Shown piece by piece: positions 9,256 to 18,784 of a stretch of DNA of 64,000 bases; the first letter of the stretch is position 1, and every line of letters begins with the position of its first letter. Under the pieces are notes generated by a model, which was given only the letters and a program-made list of their open reading frames with translations, had not been told where the DNA came from and did no database searches. Source of the DNA: Neptunitalea chrysea (GTDB lineage: Bacteria > Bacteroidota > Bacteroidia > Flavobacteriales > Flavobacteriaceae); NCBI RefSeq assembly GCF_027924145.1, contig NZ_BRVP01000010.1, positions 1 through 64,000 on the forward strand, read 5' to 3'. The position numbers were made by a program, and so were the translations under genes.

Positions 9256-10247
9256 TTTAGGTCTTTAACCACAGGAATCTTTTGACTGGTAATTACCGGC
9301 ATACTCACTTTTTTTGTAATTACCGCTTCGGTTTCTATAACTGCCACTACTTCTACTGCTATATGAATCCCATGTAAATTATCGGGGTTACTAATAACCA
9401 AATACTGCTTCTCTTTATTTGTTTTCTTTACTGTAACTACCCCCGACTTATAATTTTCTCTCGATGCATCTATATTATAGGTATAATCCTCGTCTTCATT
9501 AAATAACTTAGCATTCTTTTCATCTACCATATAAATATCGCAGATTTCAGCACCCGGTGGTGAGGCCATACTAGATATTGCAGACTGTAAGTCTTTATCT
9601 TCCTTTATATATCCGCTTAAAGCCGATACAAAATTAAAACTATTCAGGGTTTGTTTTACCTCACTTTCATCCCTACTGGCAGTAAATACATAATACCATT
9701 CTTTAGTGTTTTCAGGTAAATTCACAGGGACTAACACACTATTTTTACCCCCCTTTAAATAAGCATTACTTCTACTATTTAAGTAAAATTTTTCGTTTTG
9801 CACACTAGTGGCTTCCAGTTTTTTAATTGTAGATAACTGTTCAGTTTTGTATGCATAAGTAGTATCTACCACCAGCTTATGGTCTAAAGTAACAGGGGAA
9901 CCTGTATAGTTATTAGAAACAATCCTTACATCGTACATTGCTTCCTTATTGTCAGGATTACTTAATTTTATTATATAAACTCCTCGTCTAGTCACCGTAA
10001 TAATTCGAGATAGTTTCTTAAAATTATCTTCGTGAAAAAAGGGCCTACGCGGATAAATGGTTACCTCCATATCTATTTTACTACCACTAATACGATCCAA
10101 TTCAATGTGTATGGCATCTCCATCTGCTCCTGGTACTTCATAAACCTTTTCTTCATGAGTCAACAAGGTTATTTTCTCTTTATAAGTAGTTTGCCCAAGT
10201 GCTTTAAAGCCAAAACCTATAAGTAATAAAAAAAGTATTCTTGTCAT
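9252..10247 (-). CDS. Exported protein of unknown function
   Basis: The 331-residue protein begins with a signal peptide (MTRILFLLLIGFGFKALGQ) and then appears rich in beta strands with no family motif I recognise. It has few cysteines and no membrane segment after the signal, so a periplasmic or surface location is likely. It is the last of three co-directional exported proteins (11927, 10891 and 10247 downwards) separated by short gaps of 29 and 55 bases, probably one operon. No enzyme signature is visible. Confidence 0.65.
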   Translation of the reverse strand: MTRILFLLLIGFGFKALGQTTYKEKITLLTHEEKVYEVPGADGDAIHIELDRISGSKIDMEVTIYPRRPFFHEDNFKKLSRIITVTRRGVYIIKLSNPDNKEAMYDVRIVSNNYTGSPVTLDHKLVVDTTYAYKTEQLSTIKKLEATSVQNEKFYLNSRSNAYLKGGKNSVLVPVNLPENTKEWYYVFTASRDESEVKQTLNSFNFVSALSGYIKEDKDLQSAISSMASPPGAEICDIYMVDEKNAKLFNEDEDYTYNIDASRENYKSGVVTVKKTNKEKQYLVISNPDNLHGIHIAVEVVAVIETEAVITKKVSMPVITSQKIPVVKDLN

Positions 10248-10276
10248 ATCTTATTTTTTATTGTTAGGTCGGTAAT

Positions 10277-10891
10277 TTATTCTTCTACTATAGGAACAGT
10301 ATAATATTCTTCAGGTAATATTTTCCCATAAATGCGTTCCATTCCATCTAAATCTACCGCCAAAAACTTCCAGTTTATTTTATTTGATGAAACTGCATAA
10401 GCTTCGTTGCTCGTTTTAATTTCAAATTGAGAAGCCTCTTCATTAAACATCACATTTTCTGCTCCGTAAGTATCCTTAAAAAATATTTTAACAGTACTTA
10501 ATTTAGTTCTGCTTTTTTCAGGTGAGTCTCCTTTTTTAGCATGGTACTCAATATCTTTCATACAGCTGTAAGTAATCGTAGCATAATACATTTCCCCTAC
10601 TTCCTGAATATCACCAATCACAATATCCTCAGCTGGATGTATCGTTATGTTCATACCTGGGTTTTCATAGATCTCTCCCATCATTTTTAAATACTGATCC
10701 TTTGGCATCGACTCAAAAAAACTAGGCACAATTGCATTTGCCGCATTCTCAAAATCTTTCTTTGCAACATAACCATCATAGGCTACAAACGCATCCTTTA
10801 CAATTTCTTTATCATCTTTTTCTTCCTGAGAAAACATAAACTGTGCCATAAATAAACAAATGACTATGGCTAAAGATGGTCTTATTTTCAT
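10277..10891 (-). CDS. Exported protein of unknown function
   Basis: This 204-residue product has a signal peptide ending FMFSQ. After it comes a mostly alpha/beta region (VAYDGYVAKKDFENAANAIV) that may resemble an NTF2-like or DUF4019-type fold, but I cannot assign a family. It is the middle gene of the three-gene exported-protein group, 55 bases downstream of the lipoprotein gene and 29 bases upstream of the next. Its role is unknown. Confidence 0.65.
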   Translation of the reverse strand: MKIRPSLAIVICLFMAQFMFSQEEKDDKEIVKDAFVAYDGYVAKKDFENAANAIVPSFFESMPKDQYLKMMGEIYENPGMNITIHPAEDIVIGDIQEVGEMYYATITYSCMKDIEYHAKKGDSPEKSRTKLSTVKIFFKDTYGAENVMFNEEASQFEIKTSNEAYAVSSNKINWKFLAVDLDGMERIYGKILPEEYYTVPIVEE

Positions 10892-10946
10892 GTACTAAAA
10901 TTTAATTGAATGACTAATGTAACTAAAAATTCAAGGGTTACTAATA

Positions 10947-11927
10947 CTAATTAGGTTCTTTAACAAATTCTTTCTTTTTAAACGATCCTTTGTTATTTAT
11001 AGCTATATAATATACATACTTACTGTCTTTAGTGATCCCTTTACAAATACTTTCCATAACATTGTGCATTGCTGTATTTTCATTCGTCGCCTTAATAGAA
11101 TCATTTAAATCTACAGATGTATAATACTTTATAACTGGGTAATACTCATTATCTAAACGCTTTAAACTAATATTAATTATCCGGGGTTCTGTTTCTAACG
11201 TATCAATAACTATCGGAAACTTATAGGTTTTATTAGCCTCCTGTAATGTTTTGGTATAAAATGCTTTTATCTCCGGAGCCTTGCTATATTCCCAAATACT
11301 GCCACCAGGATATGCAACACGACTACTTAGCAACAAACTATTTACAGCATCTAACAAGTATCCTTCGTTATGCTCTTTTAACGATTTTTCATACCATTCT
11401 ATAGCTGTTTTATACCCTATAGTATATTCACCAAAGTGCATGGTATTCAGTTTCCACTCACCATCAACCTTACCATAGCCATTTATTAAAAGAAAATAAT
11501 CTTTACCATTATCTACTAATAATAACGACATAAAATTCTCTTTAAACGGCATGTATACCGAAAGTGAATATGTGTTTACGCCTGCATCTTTTGAAGTTAC
11601 CTTCAACGAATCGGTCTCTTTTTTAATAATGTAGTACTGAGTAAAAACTTTATGGTCTGGTTTAATTCCAGCTATCTGAAAATCTTTATATAGGGTATCT
11701 ATGGCTCCTTTAGAAGCTTCTTTAAATTCATTTGTCATAAAGATTTCCACTAACCCTCTATCATTAGACAAAAGACTGCCTATTACCTTATTATCTAACT
11801 TTGAAATTACAGCCTTAAGCTCTTCATTAATTTCAGCATCTCTTGCTGTCTTCTCTGCACCAGTACACCCAATAAAAAGTAACAAAAAGAAGGTTGCACT
11901 AAACGCAAATATTTTCAAAAACTTCAT
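10947..11927 (-). CDS. Lipoprotein of unknown function
   Basis: The 326-residue protein has a lipoprotein signal (FFLLLFIGC, Cys near residue 21). It then has a segment with mixed strands and helices, including KENFMSLLLVDNGKDYFLLINGYGKVDGEWKL, which fits an NTF2-like/DUF3887-like layout, and a repeat-like helical part later. It heads the group of three exported-protein genes. I do not recognise a conserved catalytic motif. Localisation to a membrane leaflet facing the periplasm is inferred from the lipobox. Confidence 0.65.
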   Translation of the reverse strand: MKFLKIFAFSATFFLLLFIGCTGAEKTARDAEINEELKAVISKLDNKVIGSLLSNDRGLVEIFMTNEFKEASKGAIDTLYKDFQIAGIKPDHKVFTQYYIIKKETDSLKVTSKDAGVNTYSLSVYMPFKENFMSLLLVDNGKDYFLLINGYGKVDGEWKLNTMHFGEYTIGYKTAIEWYEKSLKEHNEGYLLDAVNSLLLSSRVAYPGGSIWEYSKAPEIKAFYTKTLQEANKTYKFPIVIDTLETEPRIINISLKRLDNEYYPVIKYYTSVDLNDSIKATNENTAMHNVMESICKGITKDSKYVYYIAINNKGSFKKKEFVKEPN

Positions 11928-11994
11928 TCTATTCGTAATTAATTTTACAATGCGAAAAATTACTAATTAATTGGCTATGGTTTCAAATGTTTCT

Positions 11995-12207
11995 CTAATT
12001 TTTTTGTCTAGTGATTAAAATACCACCCTCTATAACACCTGTTTTGCCAGTTGCAATAGCTCTTATTAACGAAGTTACATTGTACGCTCTATTACCTTAA
12101 TCTACATTAAATTTTACATCGGTATCATCTGTATATTTTACAACCATACCTTCTATATTAGCCACATTGAAATTATCATCATTACATAAAGTAGATATGG
12201 TAGATCC
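11995..12207 (-). pseudogene. Possible relic of a decayed gene
   Basis: On the minus strand one frame stays protein-like for about 70 codons with a single internal TAA. It reads ...NFNVANIEGMVVKYTDDTDV... before the stop and ...GNRAYNVTSLIRAIATGKTG... after it. It has no plausible start and abuts the 3' end of the Crp-like gene. The composition looks coding, but I do not recognise the family, so this is a tentative relic only. Confidence 0.3.
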
Positions 12208-12218
12208 TCAGGTTCCGT

Positions 12219-12788
12219 TTAGTCTAAACTAGTTCTAATTCTGCTAAGTGACTGTGGAGTTATTTTTAGATAGGAAGCTATATATTGTTGCGGTACATAT
12301 TTAGCCAAATTAGGGTATCGTTTTATAAACTCAAGATACTTTGTTCTAGCATCTCCAAAGTTTAAAAAATCGTTATCCTTTATTTTATTTAGTAACTGTG
12401 CTTCGGTAATACTTTTTATAAATATATACATATTAGGCACCTCTTCTGCAAGTATATCAAGATCTGTTTTACTTACCACATACAGTGTACTGGGAATAAC
12501 CGCCTGTATAGCATCTTTACCCGGACTCTGAGTATAGTAACTTTCTAAATCTACCGTAAACTGGTTTTCTCTAATAAAATACTTAGTTATCTCTTTACCG
12601 TTTTCATCTACATTATACATTCTTAAAATTCCTTCTTCAACAAAACCAACTTTACTTGCTATTTTGTAGGCTTTATGAAAATGCTCTAAACTTTTCAAAT
12701 CAATTTTCTGAAAATACGTAACAGCATACTTTATACTCTCTTCTGAGAGGATACCGCCAAAACCTAACACTTGCTCTAAACGTTTCAT
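12219..12788 (-). CDS. Crp/Fnr-family transcriptional regulator
   Basis: The 189-residue protein fits the Bacteroidetes Crp/Fnr group: an N-terminal cyclic-nucleotide-binding-like beta roll (about 20-115; KVGFVEEGILRMYNVDENGKE) and a C-terminal helix-turn-helix (YIASYLKITPQSLSRIR, about 168-184). Key cAMP-binding residues are not evident, so it may sense something else or be ligand-free. Its ATG shares one base with the TAA stop of the reductase gene upstream (TAATG), so translation is probably coupled. It may regulate this small operon, which has a palindrome at 13860-13875. Confidence 0.85.
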   Translation of the reverse strand: MKRLEQVLGFGGILSEESIKYAVTYFQKIDLKSLEHFHKAYKIASKVGFVEEGILRMYNVDENGKEITKYFIRENQFTVDLESYYTQSPGKDAIQAVIPSTLYVVSKTDLDILAEEVPNMYIFIKSITEAQLLNKIKDNDFLNFGDARTKYLEFIKRYPNLAKYVPQQYIASYLKITPQSLSRIRTSLD

Positions 12789-13816
12789 TATGATTTAATT
12801 ATACCTTTTTCAAAGATACTTTTTGCACATGAAATAACCGCCTCATCTACAGAAATAGGCTCCCAGCCCAATTCCTTTATAGCTTTTGTATTATTCAACT
12901 TTCGGGTTACTCCTAAATCTACTAATATAGGTTTTAATGTTGTATCTATATTAGAAAACAAGCGCACTACCCAATTTGGTAATTCTCTTTTAGGAATTGT
13001 CCGCTTAGGAAATTGTTTTTGAAGAATTGCTCCTATCTCTTTAAACATGCTATAACCAGCAGAAGCCACATAACGTTTACCCGAACTAACCGATGATTCC
13101 ATTGCCAATATATGCAAATTAGCCACAGACCTAACATCTACAATTTCAAATCCTATTTTAGCTAAGGCAGGCGAACTTCCATTTAACAATTTAATCACAA
13201 TATTCGCAGAAGTACCAAAATCCTTTTCTAATACCGGCCCCAATATTGCTCCCGGTAATATGGTAGTTAATTCCATTTTTGTGCCTAAAGTATTCATAAA
13301 ATCCCACGCCGCCCTTTCTGCAATGGTTTTACTTCTAAAATACGGCGTAGTATCCTTACGGTTGCCAACATCTGTCCAGTCATTCTCATCCATTTCCACT
13401 CCTAACTCAGCTTTGGTCTTACCATATATAATAGAAGCTACAGAGGAAGTCATCACCACTTTTTTCACCCCATTATTACTGGCGGCTTTTAGCACATTTA
13501 AAGTCCCTTGTCTGGCAGGTTTTACTAAATCAATCTCATTTTTGGGTAGTTTTCTCGGAAAAGGAGATGCTATATGCAATACGTAATCTACACCTTTGGT
13601 TAGTTCATCCCAAATAGCAACATCTAATAAATCGGCTTCAACAATAGTTAGCAATTCCCAATTAGTGGTATGTGCTTTAATAATACTTTTAATTTCTTCC
13701 GATCTACTTTGATTTCTAAGCGTGCCAATAACTATGTATCCTTTATTCAACAACTGAATAGCAGTATGCGATCCTAAGAAGCCGGTAACTCCGGTAAGCA
13801 ATACTTTTGATTTCAT
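12788..13816 (-). CDS. NAD(P)-dependent epimerase/reductase (extended SDR, dihydroflavonol-reductase-like)
   Basis: The 342-residue enzyme has a Rossmann motif GVTGFLG at residues 9-15 and the catalytic YxxxK pair Tyr159/Lys163 (PYFRSK), plus SSVAS supplying the Ser. It resembles dihydroflavonol-4-reductase/aldehyde-reductase type extended SDRs that reduce carbonyls with NAD(P)H. The frame is open to 13867, but the promoter TTG-N19-TACTTTTG at 13831-13860 lies inside that extension, so the ATG at 13816 is used. It is translationally coupled to the Crp-like regulator downstream. The substrate is unknown. Confidence 0.85.
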   Translation of the reverse strand: MKSKVLLTGVTGFLGSHTAIQLLNKGYIVIGTLRNQSRSEEIKSIIKAHTTNWELLTIVEADLLDVAIWDELTKGVDYVLHIASPFPRKLPKNEIDLVKPARQGTLNVLKAASNNGVKKVVMTSSVASIIYGKTKAELGVEMDENDWTDVGNRKDTTPYFRSKTIAERAAWDFMNTLGTKMELTTILPGAILGPVLEKDFGTSANIVIKLLNGSSPALAKIGFEIVDVRSVANLHILAMESSVSSGKRYVASAGYSMFKEIGAILQKQFPKRTIPKRELPNWVVRLFSNIDTTLKPILVDLGVTRKLNNTKAIKELGWEPISVDEAVISCAKSIFEKGIIKS

Positions 13817-13830
13817 GATTTTATTTTTCT

Positions 13831-13860
13831 CAAAAGTATATAGGCTATAAAGAGCAACAA
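13831..13860 (-). promoter_or_regulatory. Bacteroidetes promoter for reductase-regulator operon
   Basis: On the minus strand TTG (13858-13860) is followed by 19 bases and then TACTTTTG (13831-13838), a full match to the Bacteroidetes consensus. It predicts a very short leader before the ATG at 13816. Confidence 0.7.
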
Positions 13861-13875
13861 TTACCAAATGGTAAT
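13860..13875. promoter_or_regulatory. Palindromic operator candidate
   Basis: Arms ATTACCA and TGGTAAT are separated by AA. The site touches the -33 TTG of the reductase promoter by one base, a position suited to control by a dimeric regulator such as the Crp-like protein encoded in the same operon. Confidence 0.45.
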
Positions 13876-14015
13876 AAATGAAGTTCTAGATAATGGTAGA
13901 AAAAAAGAATTTCCAAAAATCCCTCTGACACATGTAAGTTACTCAAAAGTTATAATTCAGAGATTCTAGGAAATTCTTTAAATTTAAGACTCTTAATTAT
14001 GAGTCTTTATAGATT

Positions 14016-14510
14016 TTAATTTATATCTGCAATTCTTATGGTTACCGTAGTAGTTGGTATTTCTACTTCGGTTTTTGTATATGGTATTACTTCTTCTTCT
14101 GTATTTACTTCTACCTCATTAGATATCACCATAAAATCGTCTACAAGGTTGTCGTCAGGATTGAACAGTAAAAATAGTTTTGTAACATTTTCAGAATTCT
14201 CACCCAATTGAAATACTAGTACGTAAACGTTTTCATTACTTAAATCAGCAGAAATGGTAAACGTTCTTTCTGAATATGAAAGAAGTTGTGATTGAAAGTT
14301 TTTTAATTCCCCTATATACTCGTTAGACAGCGTATTAGAAAAATAGGCATTGTAATCTGTTTGGCTATTAGACTGAGCTAAATCGTTTGCGAAAGCAATA
14401 CACGTTTCAGTAAAACGTTTTCGTTCTGGACTAAACATTTCTTCCTCTGAAACCACTGACTGACCAAAGGTTACCAACGATGTAAATAACAATACTATAA
14501 AACTCTTCAT
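14016..14510 (-). CDS. Exported protein of unknown function
   Basis: This 164-residue product has a signal peptide (MKSFIVLLFTSLVTFGQ) and a short alpha/beta region with no recognised motif. It stands alone between the reductase operon and the two-component genes. Its C-terminus is rich in Thr, Val and Glu (TKTEVEIPTTTVTIRIADIN). A weak hairpin (AAGACTC/GAGTCTT, 13986-14007) lies just downstream. No function can be given. Confidence 0.6.
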   Translation of the reverse strand: MKSFIVLLFTSLVTFGQSVVSEEEMFSPERKRFTETCIAFANDLAQSNSQTDYNAYFSNTLSNEYIGELKNFQSQLLSYSERTFTISADLSNENVYVLVFQLGENSENVTKLFLLFNPDDNLVDDFMVISNEVEVNTEEEVIPYTKTEVEIPTTTVTIRIADIN

Positions 14511-14641
14511 AATCTCTCTTTGTTAAAATCGACGATTTCTAAATCCTCAATTTCTATAATTATCTTTGGCAATTTACATTTTTTTACATACAAAACCTAC
14601 TTATTTCACAATCTACTCAAATTTCATGAAATTTATCAGGT

Positions 14642-15040
14642 TTAGGGAGTAAATTCTTTTAAAATATGCTTTAGCTTTTCAACCGTAACTGGCTTTACAA
14701 TAAAATTACTAACACTTGAGTATTCTTCGGCTTTGTTAAAATCGGTAGGGTCTATTGAGGACGAAACTATATAAATAGTTACCGGCTTAGGTATTTCTAT
14801 AGCCATTATTCTATCTAAAAACCCCCAGCCATCCATAATAGGCATGTTTATATCAAGCAATATTAATTCGGGTAAGCTGGTTTCACTTTTAATTATAGCC
14901 GTTAATGCATCTAATGCTTCTTTTCCGTTATTGTAAATTAAAATGCCATTACAAAAATTGGCCATTTCCATAATACGTCTGATACCAAATACAAAAATTG
15001 GATCGTCATCAATAATACAGGCCAGATTAATTTTCTTCAT
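14642..15040 (-). CDS. Single-domain response regulator
   Basis: The 132-residue protein is a stand-alone receiver domain: acidic pocket IIDDDP at 9-14, phospho-acceptor Asp63 in LLDINMPIMDGW, a switch Ser in YIVSSS, and Lys in FIVKPV. There is no output domain, so it probably acts by phosphotransfer or protein contact, as in the Rcp/CheY-like class. Its start overlaps the 3' end of the upstream kinase gene by 14 bases, which makes it the natural partner. Confidence 0.9.
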   Translation of the reverse strand: MKKINLACIIDDDPIFVFGIRRIMEMANFCNGILIYNNGKEALDALTAIIKSETSLPELILLDINMPIMDGWGFLDRIMAIEIPKPVTIYIVSSSIDPTDFNKAEEYSSVSNFIVKPVTVEKLKHILKEFTP

Positions 15041-16532
15041 GCTTACTCAAATAAACTTTAAAAATACTTCCTTTATTTACTTCACTTTCCACCTCAATTT
15101 TTCCCCCCATAGCCTCTACTTGGTTTTTGGTAAGAAACAATCCAATACCCCTACTATCTTTATTTACATGAAAAGTTTTATACATACCAAATAAGGCATC
15201 TCCGTACATTTCAAGATCAATACCTAATCCATTATCCTTCACGTTCAATACTAAAAACGTCCCTTTCTCTTCGGTAAATATATTTATTTCAGGTATACGC
15301 TCATCAGATCTGTACTTAATGGCATTACTAATTAAATTTAGCAGGACACTATCTAGATATGCCGGATTATATTTTACCTTTAAATCTTCAGATACATTTA
15401 CCACTACTTTACAATGTGTTTCTAAAATAGTTCCTGTTAACACACTAAGAACCTTGTCAATATAAGACTTTAAATTTAATATTTCCAAATCATTCCTACG
15501 ATCGGTATGTACCTGAACCACCTCGTTAAGGTTACTTATGGTCTCGCTAAGATCTATAACGGCTTTATTAATGTAAGTCACTATTTCATTAGCAAAAATG
15601 TTAGGATTTTGCTCCTTAATCAAATCCATGAGCATCGTAAGATTTCCTGAATGCGATCTTAAATTATGCGATACAATATGCGCAAAATTTAATAAACGCT
15701 TATTCTGATCTGAGGTAACATCTAACAAAGACTGGATCTTCTTCTCTGCTTCTACTCTGATAGTTATATCTGTAACTTGAACTACAAAGAACAACGGATT
15801 CCCTACATGATCATTTATCATTGAGGCAGAAAGCAACCCGTAAATTACGCTCCCTGATTTACTTAAATATCGTTTTTCTATTTTAAAGTCTTTAATTTCA
15901 CCCGAGTAAAACTTCTTAATAGAAGCTACACTCTTCTCAAGATCATCAGGATGTGTAATATCTCTAAAAGACTTTCCTATAAGTTCTGTTTCCGAATATC
16001 CGAATATCTTGCAAAGGCTTTGATTTACCATAATGAATCTACCGGTCACATCACTTACGCCCATACCCGTAGAGCCTTCATAAAAAATCTTCTCAAAAAC
16101 CTCCTTTTGCTTTTTATTTATATTCTCACGAATCCGCGTATCAGAGAAATCATGAATTAAACCATATATTCGTACACACTCCTTTCCTTCAAAAACAGGA
16201 ATACCAACAACTCTAACCCATTTCTTATTTTTCTTTGCAGTAGTTAGCTCTACAAATAAATCATAACGCTCATTACTTACAAGCGCTATTTGAAAATGTT
16301 CCTGTAATATTTCTAATTGATCTCCCTCAAAAAAACTAAAAGCTTCTTCTAAAGTAAGCTTTACATCCTGCGAAAGCTCATGTATAGCATACGTTTCTTT
16401 ACTCCAATAAATTGTTTCATTTACTAAATCTATATCCCAACTGCCCATAACAACATCACTATAGCTAGGGGAAGATTTTCCACCATCTACATTACCCCAA
16501 GAAACAGGATTCATGTCTTCAGATTCATTCAT
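15027..16532 (-). CDS. PAS-domain sensor histidine kinase
   Basis: The 501-residue protein has no membrane segment, so it is likely cytoplasmic. A first PAS-like region (about 25-140) and a second PAS/PAC (about 145-265; GMGVSDVTGRFIMVNQSL) precede the dimerisation helix with His289 in AHIVSHNLRSHSGN. The ATPase domain has NLISNAIKYRS, DNGLGID and GIGLFLTKN. The NLRSHSGN H-box is typical of the Bacteroidetes group that pairs with single receivers. It overlaps the receiver gene downstream. The signal is unknown. Confidence 0.9.
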   Translation of the reverse strand: MNESEDMNPVSWGNVDGGKSSPSYSDVVMGSWDIDLVNETIYWSKETYAIHELSQDVKLTLEEAFSFFEGDQLEILQEHFQIALVSNERYDLFVELTTAKKNKKWVRVVGIPVFEGKECVRIYGLIHDFSDTRIRENINKKQKEVFEKIFYEGSTGMGVSDVTGRFIMVNQSLCKIFGYSETELIGKSFRDITHPDDLEKSVASIKKFYSGEIKDFKIEKRYLSKSGSVIYGLLSASMINDHVGNPLFFVVQVTDITIRVEAEKKIQSLLDVTSDQNKRLLNFAHIVSHNLRSHSGNLTMLMDLIKEQNPNIFANEIVTYINKAVIDLSETISNLNEVVQVHTDRRNDLEILNLKSYIDKVLSVLTGTILETHCKVVVNVSEDLKVKYNPAYLDSVLLNLISNAIKYRSDERIPEINIFTEEKGTFLVLNVKDNGLGIDLEMYGDALFGMYKTFHVNKDSRGIGLFLTKNQVEAMGGKIEVESEVNKGSIFKVYLSKHEEN

Positions 16533-17165
16533 TAAATTTATATTTAAGTACTAATAGCTAATTGAAAGTACAATTTTTTTTTGAAATATAATATAACCTT
16601 ATCACAAAGTGCTTCTTAGTCTCTTTCTTAAAGCATCTATAATATCCCCAAATTCCATTTTTTACTAGAAGCGCTTCATATTCCCAATCACACTATTCTG
16701 TAAATAATCCTTTAGAATACATAGGAAATGGCATGATAAAACTCCACTTTTTTCACATCTCTAAAATAGAACTAACATTTTTTATAAAAATCTATCGATT
16801 TGATAGTAAAATGGTCAAGACATGCCCTAATTTCAGAAAAACCTAATGTGGAAAATTTTTGCAAAGGTTGTCCGTTATTCATTTTTTGGAAGTATTCACT
16901 TACCAATACAAACAAAGTGAACTCTATTAAAAAAAAATTAGGTCTATCCTTAAAAATAATTTCATTTTTTAAAAGTTAAATCTATTCCCAATTTCACAAA
17001 AAATGAAGTTAGCATAATGATTATTAGCGATATAAAATTAAAATCTTAAAAAATTCTTAAAATACTCCAACAAATAAACAACCATCCGCTATTTACACCG
17101 CCATTTCACCTGCCATTCTTCACAAATTAATAACCTGGTAAATCACTCCTATTCATAAAAGATAC
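16533..17165. other. Long AT-rich intergenic region
   Basis: About 630 bases without a convincing gene. The minus strand at 16558-16734 has a protein-like run interrupted by a stop codon, but no family is recognisable. The plus strand has only A/T tracts leading to the promoter of the glycosyltransferase. Confidence 0.4.
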
Positions 17166-17173
17166 TATATTTG
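17166..17173 (+). promoter_or_regulatory. Bacteroidetes -7 promoter box for glycosyltransferase
   Basis: TATATTTG matches TAnnTTTG and lies 40 bases before the ATG at 17214. No TTG is at the expected -33 position. Confidence 0.5.
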
Positions 17174-17213
17174 CATCAATAAAACCTATTTATAACTAAT
17201 AATCTTCAGGTAA

Positions 17214-18698
17214 ATGAATTTAGCTATCTCCTACATTATCATTGCTATTTACTGTTTTTCTTTAATGTTAATTTTTTTCTACAGTTTAGCACAGCTAAAT
17301 CTTCTTATTAACTACCTTGGTTTTAAACGAAAAACTGATGACGCCCCAAAGTTTAACCTTTTGGATCCGAATGAAATACCTATGGTTACTATACAATTAC
17401 CTCTTTACAATGAGAAGTATGTTGTAGAACGTTTATTAGAAAATATCTCTAAAATAGAATATCCTTTAAATAAATTAGAGATTCAGGTTTTAGATGATTC
17501 AACAGATGAATCTGTTGAAGATACCGCAAAATTAATTGCCGATTTACAAGAAAAAGGAATCGACATTCAACACATAAGAAGAACCAACAGACAAGGTTTT
17601 AAAGCAGGCGCTTTAAAAGATGGTCTTGCAATTGCTAAAGGTGAATTTATTGCCATTTTCGATGCCGACTTTTTACCAGATAGCGATTGGTTAAAGAAAA
17701 CCGTTATCTATTTTAAAGATTCTGAAATTGGTGTGGTGCAAACCAGATGGGGACATATTAACCGTGATTATTCTGTTTTAACAAGAATACAAGCATTTGC
17801 TTTAGATGCTCATTTTACCTTAGAGCAAGTTGGTAGAAACTCTAAAGGGCACTTTATCAACTTTAATGGTACAGCTGGTATTTGGAGAAAAGAATGTATT
17901 ATCGACGCAGGAAACTGGGAAGGTGATACATTAACTGAAGACTTAGATCTTAGTTATAGAGCTCAATTAAAAAATTGGAAGTTTAAATATCTTGAAGACG
18001 TAGAAACCCCTGCTGAATTACCGGTAGTAATTAGTGCTGCACGTTCTCAGCAGTTCAGATGGAACAAAGGTGGAGCTGAAAACTTTAGAAAAACGGCTAG
18101 TAGAGTACTTTCTGCTAACGGTATCGATTTTAAAACTAAGTGCCACGGAATTATGCACTTACTAAACAGCTCTATGTTTTTATTTGTATTTGTGGTGGCT
18201 ATTTTAAGCATCCCTATGCTCTATATTAAAAACTCTTTTGGTCATTTGGGTTGGGTATTTGAAATGACAAGCTTTTTTATTGTAAGTACTATTATCTTAT
18301 TTGTTTGCTATTGGTTCACTTATAAGAGCATTCAGGGTAGCAGTTTTGATAGCTTTATAGATTATATTAAATTGTTCTTTACCTTTTTCTCTGTTGCCCT
18401 TGGTTTTTCGTTACACAATTCTGTAGCGGTTATTCAAGGACACATGGGCAAACGTAGTGAGTTTGTAAGAACTCCTAAGTTTAACATTAACAATCTTAAA
18501 GATACTTGGAAAGGCAACAAATACATTAATACCAAATTGTCTCCTAACATGATTTTTGAGGCTATTTTAATGTGTTACTTTATGTTTGGTATGTACAGTG
18601 CTACACAATTAAACGACTTTGGTATGTTCCCATTTCACTTTATGTTATTTGCTGGTTTTGGATTTGTTTTCTATCAGTCGTTAACTTCTAAAGTATAA
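17214..18698 (+). CDS. Family 2 membrane glycosyltransferase (cellulose-synthase-like)
   Basis: The 494-residue protein has an N-terminal membrane segment (about 5-30) and a GT-A catalytic domain with LDDSTDES (93-100), the DxD-type DAD (Asp150-Asp152), TED (241-243, catalytic base) and QQFRW (279-283). About four C-terminal membrane segments (about 320-340, 350-370, 385-405, 445-490) follow. This layout matches processive GT2 enzymes that polymerise and export a beta-linked glycan, but single-transfer glucosyltransferases share it. No cellulose accessory genes are nearby. It is a single-gene unit ending at a strong bidirectional terminator. Confidence 0.88.
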   Translation: MNLAISYIIIAIYCFSLMLIFFYSLAQLNLLINYLGFKRKTDDAPKFNLLDPNEIPMVTIQLPLYNEKYVVERLLENISKIEYPLNKLEIQVLDDSTDESVEDTAKLIADLQEKGIDIQHIRRTNRQGFKAGALKDGLAIAKGEFIAIFDADFLPDSDWLKKTVIYFKDSEIGVVQTRWGHINRDYSVLTRIQAFALDAHFTLEQVGRNSKGHFINFNGTAGIWRKECIIDAGNWEGDTLTEDLDLSYRAQLKNWKFKYLEDVETPAELPVVISAARSQQFRWNKGGAENFRKTASRVLSANGIDFKTKCHGIMHLLNSSMFLFVFVVAILSIPMLYIKNSFGHLGWVFEMTSFFIVSTIILFVCYWFTYKSIQGSSFDSFIDYIKLFFTFFSVALGFSLHNSVAVIQGHMGKRSEFVRTPKFNINNLKDTWKGNKYINTKLSPNMIFEAILMCYFMFGMYSATQLNDFGMFPFHFMLFAGFGFVFYQSLTSKV

Positions 18699-18726
18699 GC
18701 TAAAAAAATTTATATAACCATAATAT

Positions 18727-18766
18727 AAAACAACGGACGCCTTTTTAAAAAGGCGTCCGTTGTTTT
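18727..18766. terminator. Bidirectional terminator between convergent genes
   Basis: A perfect 40-base palindrome: the GC core CAACGGACGCC pairs with GGCGTCCGTTG, flanked by A and T runs on both sides. It stops both the glycosyltransferase gene and the mevalonate/prenyltransferase operon. Confidence 0.9.
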
Positions 18767-18784
18767 TATAAATAAGGTATTCTA

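Noticed and set aside
13986-14007. Hairpin AAGACTC/GAGTCTT as terminator of the 14016 gene
   Set aside because: No T run follows on the minus strand; too weak to list as a terminator.
16558-16734. Minus-strand protein-like run (CDWEYEALLVKNGIWGYY) with an internal stop in the gap before the glycosyltransferase
   Set aside because: Too short, interrupted and without a recognisable family or start; it may be chance in AT-rich DNA.
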